DNA of 64,000 nt, from NCBI RefSeq assembly GCF_001050345.1, contig NZ_LFMW01000001.1:186001-250000 (forward strand), in the 5' to 3' direction. The translations under genes were made by a program, and so were the position numbers. Origin of the DNA: Pseudomonas fildesensis (GTDB taxonomy: Bacteria; Pseudomonadota; Gammaproteobacteria; Pseudomonadales; Pseudomonadaceae). Below are positions 8,334 through 17,773 of the stretch, in pieces. Each line of letters starts with the position of its first letter. Position 1 is the first letter of the stretch. Under the pieces are notes generated by a model. It ran no database searches. It worked only from the letters and a program-made list of their open reading frames with translations, and had not been told where the DNA came from.

Positions 8334-9031
8334 CGCGCCATCCCCTTGATGCCGAGGTTGTAGCGCCGTTCGAGGCGCTTGAAGATGCGGTTGGAGAGGG
8401 TGGTGATCACCAGGTACACCAGGCCCGCGAGGATCAGGAAGTACAGTGGTGAGTGGGTGGTCTTGCCGGCGTTCTGCGCGGCTTTGACCAGGTCCGACAG
8501 GCCGATGATCGACACCAGTGCGGTGGACTTGAGCAGCACCAGCCAGTTATTGCCAAGGCCCGGCAGGGCGAAGCGCATCAACTGCGGGAACAGCACCAGG
8601 TGAAAACGCTGCCAGCGGCTCAGGCCGTAGGCGGTCGCGGCTTCCAGTTGGCCGACCGGTACGCTGAGGATCGCACCGCGAAAGTTCTCGGTGAAATACG
8701 CGCCGTAGATAAAGCCCAGGGTGACCACCCCGGCGGTAAACGGGTCGATTTCAAAATAGTCCCAGCCGAAGCTTTCGGTCAGGTCGTTCAGCAACAGTTG
8801 CAGGCTGTAGAAAATCAGCAGGATCAGCACCAGGTCGGGCACGCTGCGAATCAGCGTGGTGTAGAGCGTGGCAGGCACGCGCAGCCATTTGGCACTGGAG
8901 AGCTTGGCGCTGGCGGCCAGCAGGCCCAGTGTGAGGCTCAGGGTCAGCGCGAGGAACGCCAGCTTGAGCGTCATCCAGGCACCCTGGGCCAGCATCGGGC
9001 CGTAGCCTTGCAGATTAAGGAATTCGTTCAT
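8330..9031 (-). CDS. Polar amino-acid ABC importer, permease (HisQ type)
   Basis: Second permease (233 residues), partner of the HisM-type subunit. The EAA loop reads QLEAATAYGLSRWQRFHLVLFP and the motif IRSVPDLVLILLIFY is characteristic of this family. About five membrane segments. It is separated from the upstream binding-protein gene by 172 bp that hold a large inverted repeat. Such a hairpin would lower read-through, giving more binding protein than permease. Confidence 0.88.
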   Translation of the reverse strand: MNEFLNLQGYGPMLAQGAWMTLKLAFLALTLSLTLGLLAASAKLSSAKWLRVPATLYTTLIRSVPDLVLILLIFYSLQLLLNDLTESFGWDYFEIDPFTAGVVTLGFIYGAYFTENFRGAILSVPVGQLEAATAYGLSRWQRFHLVLFPQLMRFALPGLGNNWLVLLKSTALVSIIGLSDLVKAAQNAGKTTHSPLYFLILAGLVYLVITTLSNRIFKRLERRYNLGIKGMAR

Positions 9032-9064
9032 GGAGGGAGATCTCTAAAGGCCGCAGACATCCCC

Positions 9065-9192
9065 TGTAGGCGCCGGCGTTCTGTGGCGAGGGAGCTTGCT
9101 CCCGTTGGGCTGCGAAGCGGCCCTGCTATTTTGGGAGCGCTTCGCACTCCAGCGCGAGCAAGCTCGCTCGCCACAGAAAGGCGGTTCCTACA
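9065..9192. repeat. Composite inverted repeat, about 128 bp
   Basis: Outer arms TGTAGG / CCTACA and inner arms TTCTGTGGCGAG (9079-9090) and CTCGCCACAGAA (9167-9178) enclose GGGAGCTTGCTCCC and GAGCAAGCTCGCTC sub-palindromes. It is the same family as the elements at 14961 and 37689, lying between the binding-protein and permease genes of one operon. Confidence 0.85.
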
Positions 9193-9203
9193 AGGTGAGG
9201 GGG

Positions 9204-9983
9204 TTACTCGTTGTAGATGTCTTGATCGCCGAAGTACTTCTTCTGGATCTGTGCGTAGGTGCCATCGGCCTGCACGGCGGCGATGCCCTTGTTGATCAGC
9301 GCGCGCAATTGCTGATCGTTCTTGCGCAGGCCCATGGCGATGTCCAGGGGTAGGGTCGGGTCCTTGAAGGCCGGTCCGGTCTTGAAGTCGGCGCCTTCAG
9401 GCTTGGACAGGAAGTTGAGCTGGGCTTCCAGTTTGTCGGTCAGGGTGGCGTCGAGGCGGCCGTTTTGCAGGTCGGCGTAGTTCTGCTCCTGGGACTGGTA
9501 AGCCTTGATCTGGGCGCCGAGCTTGGCCAGGTGCGCGCGGGCATAGGCTTCCTGCAGCGAGCCCTGGAGCACGCCGACTTGTTTGCCTTTCAACGATTCC
9601 GGGGTGTCGCCAAAGTCGGCGCTCTTGCGGGTAATCACTGACGTAGGGCTGAGGAACAGCCGGTCGGTGAAGTCGATGACTTTTTCGCGCGCCGGGGTCA
9701 CGGCCATGGACGACATGATCGCGTCGAACTTGCGCGCACGCAGGGCGGGGATCATGCCGTCGAATTCGTTGTGCACCCAGGTGCACTTGACTTCGAGCTT
9801 GGCGCAGATGGCGTTGCCCAGCTCGATATCGAAGCCTTGCAGGCTGCCGTCGGCGGCCACGGATTCGAAGGGTGGGTATTCGGGGAACACGCCGAAGCGG
9901 ATTTCTTTCCAGTCCTGGGCGTGGGCGGCGCTGGCGCACAGTGGCAACAACAATGCAGCGAAGAGTGATCGCAGTGGAGTCAT
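9204..9983 (-). CDS. Periplasmic basic/polar amino-acid binding protein
   Basis: Solute-binding protein (259 residues) with a clear signal peptide (RSLFAALLLPLCASAAHA, cleavage after residue 22 or so). It belongs to the SBP_bac_3 family: YPPFESVAADGSLQGFDIELGNAIC near the N-terminus (in two adjoining pieces) and MSSMAVTPAREKVIDFTDRL. These are hallmarks of lysine/arginine/ornithine binding proteins. It is the first gene of the importer operon. Upstream (10149-10184) lie GAATCGGCT palindromes that also occur before ctlX. Confidence 0.88.
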   Translation of the reverse strand: MTPLRSLFAALLLPLCASAAHAQDWKEIRFGVFPEYPPFESVAADGSLQGFDIELGNAICAKLEVKCTWVHNEFDGMIPALRARKFDAIMSSMAVTPAREKVIDFTDRLFLSPTSVITRKSADFGDTPESLKGKQVGVLQGSLQEAYARAHLAKLGAQIKAYQSQEQNYADLQNGRLDATLTDKLEAQLNFLSKPEGADFKTGPAFKDPTLPLDIAMGLRKNDQQLRALINKGIAAVQADGTYAQIQKKYFGDQDIYNE

Positions 9984-10148
9984 GTGGAGTCCCTATATTT
10001 TGTAATTGATGTCAGGGCAGTAAAAAGGGTGCAGCTTGCATTCATTTGGTGACTCTTTGGTCAGGCTCAGAATGCTTCATGATGGTGCGTTTTTTGTGTC
10101 GTTTGGCGGGTGGTTAAAGCGCGAATTGCGCTGTTAAAACAGGCAATG

Positions 10149-10184
10149 CAGCGGAATCGGCTGTTGCACCCGCTGAATCGGCTT
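10149..10184. promoter_or_regulatory. Candidate operator pair upstream of the importer operon
   Basis: CAGCGGAATCGGCTG (10149-10163, arms with one mismatch) and a weaker CCGCTGAATCGGCTT (10170-10184) occur 7 bp apart. A perfect form of the motif lies upstream of ctlX at 12338. They are plausible binding sites for the linked Lrp-type regulator, by inference only. Confidence 0.4.
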
Positions 10185-10200
10185 TTCATCCCTGAAAGTC

Positions 10201-10231
10201 TGGCCTGCCCCAGGCGCAAAGCGGCAGGCCA
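10201..10231 (-). terminator. Hairpin after the ornithine cyclodeaminase gene
   Basis: TGGCCTGCC / GGCAGGCCA, a perfect 9-bp stem with a 13-base loop, lies nine bases beyond the stop of the gene at 10240. There is no clear U-tract on the minus strand, so termination may be weak or the hairpin may only stabilise the 3' end. Confidence 0.55.
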
Positions 10232-10239
10232 GAGCGGTC

Positions 10240-11286
10240 TCAGGCGCGCTTTTTCTGCTGTGTAGCGGGTTGTTGCGCCAGGCGCGCGAACAGGTTTTTC
10301 GGGTCGGCAAGGTCCGGCACCAGTTCCAGTTCGCTGCCTACGTCCAGCGCCTTGGCCACGTCCAACACGTATCGCAGGGCCGAATAGTCTTCGATGGCAA
10401 AACCTACTGAATCGAACAGGGTGATCTGGCGCTCATTCTCGCGACCGGGTTGCTGGCCGTTGATCACTTGCCACAGCTCGGTCACCGGTGAGTCTTCCGG
10501 CATGTGCTGGATTTCACCTTCGATGCGGCTTTGCGGTTCGTACTCGACGATCACGCGGGCGCGCTCGACGATGCGTCGGTCCAGCTCGGTCTTGCCGGGG
10601 CAGTCGCCGCCGACGGCGTTGAGGTGCATGCCCGGCTCGATCATCTCGTCGGTGAGGATGGTTGCGTAGGCCTTGTCGGCGGTGACGGTGGTGACAATGT
10701 CTGCACCTTTCACCGCTTCAGCCACGCTGCCGGCCAGGATCACCTTGATTGCCGGGAAGGCCTTGAGGTTGGCTGCCAGTTTGGCAGTGGCCTTGGCGTC
10801 GATATCGAACAGGCGGATCTCATTGATGCCGAGCATCGCGTGGAAGGCCAGGGCCTGGAATTCGCTCTGCGAACCGTTGCCGATCAGCGCCATGCTGCGG
10901 CTGTTCTCACGGGCCAGGTAGCGGGCGACCAGGGCCGAGGTGGCGGCAGTGCGAATCGCGGTGGTCAGGGTCATTTCCGCCAGCAGCACCGGTTTGCCGG
11001 TGTCCACGTCGCCCAAGGCACCAAAGGCCATCACGGTGAGCATGCCGGCCAGGGTGTTTTTCGGGTGGCCGTTGACGTACTTGAACGCATACAGCGAGGC
11101 GTCAGACACCGGCATCAGCTCGATCACGCCATCGGGCGAGTGGTTGGCCAGGCGCGCGCATTTTTCGAAGTCGTGCCAGCGCAGGTAGTCGGCACGGATG
11201 TATTCGGCCATCTCGGTGATGCAGGTTTGCAGGCCTTTTTGCGAGACAAGGTAGCTGAGATCGTTGACGTCGATGTAACGGGTCAT
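10240..11286 (-). CDS. Ornithine cyclodeaminase
   Basis: NAD-dependent enzyme (348 residues) of the ornithine cyclodeaminase/mu-crystallin family, converting L-ornithine to L-proline and ammonia. It contains FKYVNGHPKNTLAGMLTVMA around residues 68-87, the Rossmann motif ALIGNGSQSEFQ near 135, and the active-site region NAVGGDCPGKTELD, whose aspartate matches the ornithine-specific members. Its length is typical. It starts 11 bp after the ctlX stop and is cotranscribed with it, giving a citrulline-ornithine-proline route. Confidence 0.85.
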   Translation of the reverse strand: MTRYIDVNDLSYLVSQKGLQTCITEMAEYIRADYLRWHDFEKCARLANHSPDGVIELMPVSDASLYAFKYVNGHPKNTLAGMLTVMAFGALGDVDTGKPVLLAEMTLTTAIRTAATSALVARYLARENSRSMALIGNGSQSEFQALAFHAMLGINEIRLFDIDAKATAKLAANLKAFPAIKVILAGSVAEAVKGADIVTTVTADKAYATILTDEMIEPGMHLNAVGGDCPGKTELDRRIVERARVIVEYEPQSRIEGEIQHMPEDSPVTELWQVINGQQPGRENERQITLFDSVGFAIEDYSALRYVLDVAKALDVGSELELVPDLADPKNLFARLAQQPATQQKKRA

Positions 11287-11297
11287 GGCAAGACTCC

Positions 11298-12224
11298 TTA
11301 TTGAAATGAGGGACGGGCCGGCAGATGCACTTCGGCCAGCATGCAGCGGGCACTGCCGCCGCCGATGCGTTCGATGTTGTCGATGTTCACCACCACTGGC
11401 CGCGTGTGGCGTTCCACATGCTGGCGCTGGGCGGGTTGCAGGGCAGCCCAGGCGCTGGCAGACATCACCAGCAGCGGCTGGCCGTCGCGGTCATGGACTT
11501 CGAGCATGTTGCCGGCGAAGGCTTCCAACTGGTCGAAGTCGAGGGCGACGATGTCCTTGCCGGTGTCGCGCAGCGAGCGCTCAAGGGCCTGGCGCTCGTC
11601 GGCGTCGGGCAGGGCTTGCAGGCACACCACCGAGAGGTCGCGGCCGACGCTCATCATCACGTTGCTGTGGTAGATGGGGGCGTGGTGGCGGTCGACGGCG
11701 TGAAACACACACAGCTGGTAGCCGAGACGTTCGGCGAACTGGCGCAGGGCGTCCTGGTGAGTGCGCCCCGAATGGCAGGCGTAGCTGATGCGGTGCTGGC
11801 GGTCGAGCACCATGCTGCCGGTGCCTTCGAGGAAGATGTTCTGTTGTTCGAGGTGGCTCAGGTCAATGGTGTCCTTGATTGCAAAGCGTTGCTCCAGCAC
11901 TTGCAGCACGCCCTTGTTGCGCTCCAGCCGGCGGTTCTGACCTTCCATCGGGTACAGCACCAGGCTGCCGTCGGCGTGGCTGCTCCACCAGTTGTTGGGG
12001 AAGATCGAATCCGGTGTGTGGGGCGCCGGGGTGTCTTGCACCACCAGCACTTCCACGCCGTGTTGGCGCAGGGTGTCGACATAGCCGTCGAACTCTTCCA
12101 GCGCTTTCTGCTGTGCGGCGAGTGGGTCGAGGGGCGGGCGTTGGAAGCGGTTATTGACCGCGGTGTCCGGGTTGAAGGCAAAGCGCGCCGGGCGAATCAT
12201 CAGGACGGTGTTAGTGGTTTGCAT
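11298..12224 (-). CDS. ctlX: CtlX-type citrulline hydrolase (amidinotransferase fold)
   Basis: Arginine-deiminase-related protein of 308 residues that resembles CtlX, the citrulline ureidase/hydrolase producing ornithine, ammonia and CO2. Family signatures are DSIFPNNWWSSHADGSLVLY, the histidine in YHSNVMMSVG and a C-terminal catalytic cysteine (C294 in GGGSARCMLAE). The next gene is an ornithine cyclodeaminase, which would use its product. Arginine deiminase or dimethylarginine hydrolase activity is a less likely alternative, because classic ADI motifs are absent and the length fits CtlX. Confidence 0.78.
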   Translation of the reverse strand: MQTTNTVLMIRPARFAFNPDTAVNNRFQRPPLDPLAAQQKALEEFDGYVDTLRQHGVEVLVVQDTPAPHTPDSIFPNNWWSSHADGSLVLYPMEGQNRRLERNKGVLQVLEQRFAIKDTIDLSHLEQQNIFLEGTGSMVLDRQHRISYACHSGRTHQDALRQFAERLGYQLCVFHAVDRHHAPIYHSNVMMSVGRDLSVVCLQALPDADERQALERSLRDTGKDIVALDFDQLEAFAGNMLEVHDRDGQPLLVMSASAWAALQPAQRQHVERHTRPVVVNIDNIERIGGGSARCMLAEVHLPARPSFQ

Positions 12225-12289
12225 GGGTGCACGGGTCCACGGGTTGAGCAGTGCGCTTATTTTGTGGCTTGTGCGGAATGAATCCCGGC

Positions 12290-12352
12290 TGAAACCGAGG
12301 GGTGGCTCAGCCGGGAAAGCTGAAAAGGTGGGTGTGGCAGCCGAATCGGCTG
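12290..12352. promoter_or_regulatory. Hairpin plus perfect GAATCGGCT palindrome upstream of ctlX
   Basis: Within the 214-bp divergent gap, CCCGGCTGA...TCAGCCGGG forms an inverted repeat. CAGCCGAATCGGCTG at 12338-12352 is a perfect palindrome about one central base, 114 bp upstream of ctlX. The latter motif recurs upstream of the importer operon and may be the site of the local Lrp-type regulator. Confidence 0.4.
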
Positions 12353-12381
12353 TGCGGATCGTATGAAGATCAAAACTGTAT

Positions 12382-12412
12382 GATCGTTCCTACGCTCTGC
12401 GTGGCAACGATC
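12382..12412. repeat. Short palindromic repeat
   Basis: GATCGTT...AACGATC arms around CCTACGCTCTGCGTGGC, a Pseudomonas-type intergenic palindrome. It lies directly before the ribosome site of the GNAT gene. Confidence 0.6.
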
Positions 12413-12438
12413 AGTATCCGTGTTAGGAAGGAGGAATC

Positions 12439-13326
12439 ATGTCTACCGTCGTTCGTATTGCCCAGGCAGCCGATGCCGAAGGCATCAGCCAGGTCATCCT
12501 GGCGGCCTTGCACAGCAGCAATGCGCGGGATTACCCGGCGGATGTGATTGCCCGAGTGGCGAGTAACTTCACGCCGGATGCGGTGCTGGCATTGCTCACG
12601 CGCCGAGTCGTGCTGGTGGCGGTCCAGGACCAGGCCATCGTCGCCACGGCCGCCCTTGACGCTAACGTGGTGCGCTCGGTGTTCGTCAACCCGGCGTTGC
12701 AAGGGCAGGGCATTGGTCGCCTGTTGATGATCGAAATCGAACTGCGCGCGCGCGAAGCGGGGGTGACGACACTGAGTGTGCCGTCCTCGCTGACCGCCGA
12801 GCCGTTCTACACCAAGCTGGGGTTTCACACCGTGCGCGATGTCTACCACGGCAACGAACGTACGTTGGTGATGGAAAAAGCCCTGTCCTCGCGCCACCCC
12901 ATCGGCCCGTATCGCGACCGCCAGCACCGCGCACAGGTGGTTGCCTTGTGGCAGGAGGCTTTTGGCTATGACACCGCCCATAACCTGCCGACCCTGGCGA
13001 TTGACAAGAAGCTTGCGGTCAACGATGGGCTGTTTTTTGTGGCAATGGACAAGAAAACCGTGATCGGCAGCATCCTCGCCGGGTACGACGGGCATCGTGG
13101 CTGGCTGTATTCGGTGGCGGTGCACATGGACTATCGGCGCCAGGGCCTGGGCGCTTCCCTGGTGCGGCATGCGGAGCAGGCGCTGACCGCCTTGGGCTGC
13201 ATGAAGATCAACCTGCAGATCACCAGCGGCAATGACGCGGTGGTGGGGTTCTACGAGGCGTTGGGGTATGGGGTGGAACCGAGGATCAGCATGGGCAGGA
13301 AGATCGCGCAGAACATTGATGGCTGA
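12439..13326 (+). CDS. Tandem GNAT acetyltransferase (two domains)
   Basis: A 295-residue protein made of two GNAT N-acetyltransferase domains. The first (about 1-150) carries the acetyl-CoA loop NPALQGQGIGRLLM and ends LTAEPFYTKLGF. The second (about 155-290) carries DYRRQGLGASLVRHAE and NDAVVGFYEALGY and resembles stand-alone YpeA. The start has an AAGGAGGA ribosome site (12428-12435). Substrates are unknown; fusion suggests an intramolecular heterodimer. Its neighbour downstream is convergent. Confidence 0.82.
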   Translation: MSTVVRIAQAADAEGISQVILAALHSSNARDYPADVIARVASNFTPDAVLALLTRRVVLVAVQDQAIVATAALDANVVRSVFVNPALQGQGIGRLLMIEIELRAREAGVTTLSVPSSLTAEPFYTKLGFHTVRDVYHGNERTLVMEKALSSRHPIGPYRDRQHRAQVVALWQEAFGYDTAHNLPTLAIDKKLAVNDGLFFVAMDKKTVIGSILAGYDGHRGWLYSVAVHMDYRRQGLGASLVRHAEQALTALGCMKINLQITSGNDAVVGFYEALGYGVEPRISMGRKIAQNIDG

Positions 13327-13372
13327 AGAGCATGGCCGCTGCCCGCCTGGTCATACTCGCCATCCACCGCGG

Positions 13373-13657
13373 TTATTTGTTCGCAGGTTTCTTTTTCTTC
13401 TTGCGCTTGTCGTAAGCGCTCATTTTGGTGAACGCATTCGCCACGGCTAAAAACAGTTTTTTGTCGTCGTCATCGTAGTCGCCATCGCCGTCGGCATCGT
13501 CCGGGGCTGAGGTTTTGTCGTAAACGCCATCCTGTTTGCTGGACGAGGCATAGACCGCCCAATCAAGCACGTTGTTGATGTAGATTTCCATGAGGACTTC
13601 CTTGAAGCCGCCGTTCTCGATGTCTTCTTTTGAAAGTCTCAGTTCATAGGTAGCCAT
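13373..13657 (-). CDS. Hypothetical protein with DxDxDG-like acidic segment and lysine-rich tail
   Basis: Unrecognised 94-residue protein without signal peptide. The middle (about residues 53-66) reads DDADGDGDYDDDDKK, like a calcium-binding DxDxDG loop of EF-hand, dockerin or thrombospondin-type repeats. The C-terminus (84-94) is KKKKKPANK, strongly basic. The N-terminal half has normal composition (MATYELRLSKEDIENGG) and codon use fits the region. A GGTGA sequence precedes the ATG. It lies between a convergent GNAT gene and the ilvE terminator, so it is probably monocistronic. No function can be assigned. Confidence 0.6.
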   Translation of the reverse strand: MATYELRLSKEDIENGGFKEVLMEIYINNVLDWAVYASSSKQDGVYDKTSAPDDADGDGDYDDDDKKLFLAVANAFTKMSAYDKRKKKKKPANK

Positions 13658-13765
13658 AACGTCACCGGGTTGTATTGGGAAAGGAACTTCACACTAGGTG
13701 CCCGGGTTTTTACCGTCTACTGTCAACCTTGACAGGTGGGTGCCGATCCAGTGCCCATAAACGCA

Positions 13766-13800
13766 AAAAGCCCATCCACCGGTGACGGTGGATGGGCTCT
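13766..13800 (-). terminator. Rho-independent terminator of ilvE
   Basis: Read leftward, AGCCCATCCACC / GGTGGATGGGCT forms a 12-bp stem followed by TTTTTGCG. It lies 26 bases after the ilvE stop. Confidence 0.85.
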
Positions 13801-13825
13801 TGGTGGACGCAGAAGTGTTACATCA

Positions 13826-14845
13826 TCAAACTTTGACGATCCAGCCCGCTGGCGCTTCAACGTCGCCGGTCTGCACACCGGTCAGCTCTTTATAGAGCTT
13901 CTGGGTGATCGGGCCGACTTCGGTCTCGCTGTGGAACACGTGCAGCTTGCCGTTGTACTGGATGCCGCCGATTGGCGAAATCACGGCAGCAGTACCGCAG
14001 GCACCGGCTTCCTTGAAGTCGCCCAGCTTGTCGATGAACACTTCACCTTCGACTACTTTCAGGCCCAGGCGGGTCTGGGCCAGTTCGATCAGCGACAGGC
14101 GGGTGATGCCTGGCAATACCGAAGGTGACTTCGGTGTGATGAACTGGTTGTCGTGGGTGATCCCGAAGAAGTTGGCCGAGCCGACTTCTTCGATTTTCGA
14201 GTGGGTCATCGGGTCCAGGTAGATCGCATCGGCGAAACCGTCTTTTTTCGCTTCGGAGCCTGGCATCAAGCTGGCGGCGTAGTTGCCACCGACCTTGGCG
14301 GCACCGGTGCCCTGTGGCGCGGCGCGGTCGAAGGTGGAGATCTGGAAGTTGTGCGGTACCAGGCCGCCTTTGAAGTAGGCACCGACCGGGATCGCGAACA
14401 CCGAGAAGATGAACTCCGGCGCGGTACGCACGCCGATGTTGTCACCGGTGCCGATCACGAACGGGCGCAGGTACAGCGCGCCGCCGCTGCCGTACGGCGG
14501 GATGAACCGCTCGTTGGCCTTGACCACTTGTTTGCAGGCGTCGATGAACGCCTCGGTCGGCACATGCGGCATCAGCAGGCGGGCACAGCTGCGTTGCATG
14601 CGCGCGGCGTTCTGGTCCGGGCGGAACAGGTTGATCGAACCGTCCTTGCAGCGGTATGCCTTGAGGCCTTCAAAGCACTGCTGGCCGTAGTGCAGGGCGG
14701 TGGAGCCCTCGCTGATGTGCAGCACGTTGTCGTCGGTCAGGGTGCCTTCTTGCCATTCGCCGTTTTTCCAGACTTGGAGAAACCGCTTGTCGGTCTTGAT
14801 GTAGTCAAAACCCAGCTTGTCCCAATTGATGCTTTCGTTACCCAT
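13826..14845 (-). CDS. ilvE: Branched-chain amino-acid aminotransferase
   Basis: PLP enzyme (339 residues) interconverting leucine, isoleucine or valine with their 2-keto acids. Class IV fold of the longer BCAT2-like type: HYGQQCFEGLKAYR near residue 52, the expected PLP lysine K184 in AAKVGGNYAASL, and EEVGSANFFG. The product keto acids are substrates of the Bkd complex encoded next on the same strand. A separate terminator downstream and a 280-bp repeat-containing gap upstream indicate an independent transcript. Confidence 0.92.
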   Translation of the reverse strand: MGNESINWDKLGFDYIKTDKRFLQVWKNGEWQEGTLTDDNVLHISEGSTALHYGQQCFEGLKAYRCKDGSINLFRPDQNAARMQRSCARLLMPHVPTEAFIDACKQVVKANERFIPPYGSGGALYLRPFVIGTGDNIGVRTAPEFIFSVFAIPVGAYFKGGLVPHNFQISTFDRAAPQGTGAAKVGGNYAASLMPGSEAKKDGFADAIYLDPMTHSKIEEVGSANFFGITHDNQFITPKSPSVLPGITRLSLIELAQTRLGLKVVEGEVFIDKLGDFKEAGACGTAAVISPIGGIQYNGKLHVFHSETEVGPITQKLYKELTGVQTGDVEAPAGWIVKV

Positions 14846-14960
14846 GACACCCTCTATCTCTGGTCAACCGCCTGGTCGAAAGCAGGCTTGTCGGTTTTTT
14901 TTCTGGATGGGCGCAACAATACTTCATTCCGCGGTTGGTCTTCCAGTTGCATGCCGTCCG

Positions 14961-15092
14961 TGTAGGAGCCGGCTTGTTGTGGCGAGGGAGCTTGCTCCCG
15001 TTCGGCTGCGCAGCAGTCGTTAGCTTTTTGGGGGCGCTTCGCACCCCAACGGGAGCAAGCTCCCTCGCCACAAAAGCCAGGCGCTTCCTACA
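14961..15092. repeat. Composite inverted repeat, about 132 bp
   Basis: A perfect 26-bp inverted repeat, arms 14977-15002 and 15048-15073 (TTGTGGCGAGGGAGCTTGCT and following), lies inside outer arms TGTAGGAGC / GCTTCCTACA. It belongs to the same family as 9065 and 37689. It separates the lpdV 3' end from ilvE and could end bkd transcription. Confidence 0.88.
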
Positions 15093-15126
15093 GGGTAGTC
15101 CGCCCCTTCCTGCATAAAAGCTCGGC

Positions 15127-16506
<1,380 letters not shown>

Positions 16507-16510
16507 GCCC

Positions 16511-17773
16511 TTACTCCAGGAACAGGCTGGCGGGTTGTTCGAGCAGGCCGCGAATGGCCTGGATGAATTGCGCCGCGTCCATGCCATCGACCACGCGGTG
16601 ATCGAAGGAGCTGGAGAGGTTCATCATCTTGCGGATCACGATCTGGCCCTTGATGACCATCGGGCGCTCGACGATGCGGTTGACGCCGACGATGGCCACT
16701 TCCGGCAGGTTCAGCACCGGGGTGCTGACGATGCCGCCCAACGCGCCGAGGCTGGTCAGGGTAATCGTCGAACCGGACAGCTCATCGCGGCTGGCCTTGC
16801 CGTTGCGTGCAGCGGTGGCCAAGCGCGAGATTTCTTCGGCATTGCCCCACAGGCTGCGCGCTTCGGCGTGGCGCACCACCGGCACCATCAGGCCGATGTC
16901 GCTCTGGGTGGCGACGCCCACGTGCACCGCGCCGAGGCGGGTGATGACCTGGGCTTCATCGTCGTAACGCGCGTTGATCTGCGGGAAGTCCCGCAGCGCC
17001 ACGACCATGGCGCGCACGATGAACGGCAGCAGCGTCAACTTGCCGCGAGTCGCACCGTGTTTTTCATTGAGGTGCACACGCAGTTCGTCGAGGGCGGTGA
17101 CGTCAATCTCTTCCACATAGCTGAAATGCGCGGCACGCCGGGTGGCGTCCTGCATGCGCTGGGCGATCTTGCGGCGCATGCCGATCACCGGGATCTGTTC
17201 TTCGTCGTTGCGTTCGGCGTAAGGGTTGGCTGCCGTGGCATTTTTCGCCGGACTCTGGAGCAAGTAAGCGTCCAGATCTTCGTGCAGAATCCGGCCGGCC
17301 GGGCCAGAGCCCTGGACCAGGCGTAGCTGGATGCCAGCATCCAACGCGTGTTTGCGCACGGCGGGGGAGGCCAGGGGGCGTTCGTCGGCTTCGCGGGCCA
17401 CGGGCGCCTGGGCTGCCACGACGGGCTTGGCCGCTGGTTTGCTTTCCACCACTGGAGCGGGTTTGGCTTCGACAACGGGCGCAGTCTTCACCGGTTCAGC
17501 AACTGCCGGCGCGTCCTTGGCATTGCCTGGGCCTTCCACTTCAATGCTGATCAAAATACTGCCCACCGCCATGACTTCACCCGGCTCGCCGCCGAGGGAA
17601 ATCACCTTGCCGTGCACTGGCGAGGGAATATCCACCATTGCCTTGTCGGTCATTACATCCGCGAGCAGCTGGTCTTCAACCACCAGGTCGCCGACCTTCA
17701 CATGCCATACCGACAGTTCAACTTCTGCGATGCCTTCGCCAATGTCCGGCATCTTGATTACGTGCGTGCCCAT
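16511..17773 (-). CDS. bkdB: Branched-chain keto-acid dehydrogenase E2 (lipoamide acyltransferase)
   Basis: Core acyltransferase (420 residues). One lipoyl domain with lipoyl-lysine K44 ([10 protein letters not shown]), an Ala/Pro/Val-rich linker (about 85-135), an E1/E3-binding domain ([15 protein letters not shown], about 140-175), a second linker and the catalytic domain ending in DHRVVDGMD with catalytic H392. It starts one base after the BkdA2 stop. It transfers branched acyl groups from the E1 heterotetramer to CoA, giving isovaleryl-, 2-methylbutyryl- and isobutyryl-CoA. Confidence 0.93.
   Translation of the reverse strand: MGTHVIKMPDIGEGIAEVELSVWHVKVGDLVVEDQLLADVMTDKAMVDIPSPVHGKVISLGGEPGEVMAVGSILISIEVEGPGNAKDAPAVAEPVKTAPVVEAKPAPVVESKPAAKPVVAAQAPVAREADERPLASPAVRKHALDAGIQLRLVQGSGPAGRILHEDLDAYLLQSPAKNATAANPYAERNDEEQIPVIGMRRKIAQRMQDATRRAAHFSYVEEIDVTALDELRVHLNEKHGATRGKLTLLPFIVRAMVVALRDFPQINARYDDEAQVITRLGAVHVGVATQSDIGLMVPVVRHAEARSLWGNAEEISRLATAARNGKASRDELSGSTITLTSLGALGGIVSTPVLNLPEVAIVGVNRIVERPMVIKGQIVIRKMMNLSSSFDHRVVDGMDAAQFIQAIRGLLEQPASLFLE

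Noticed and set aside
6714..8363. Long open frame on the plus strand opposite the ABC importer
   Set aside because: GC-rich antisense shadow of the ATPase and permease genes; no recognisable domain and no ribosome site.
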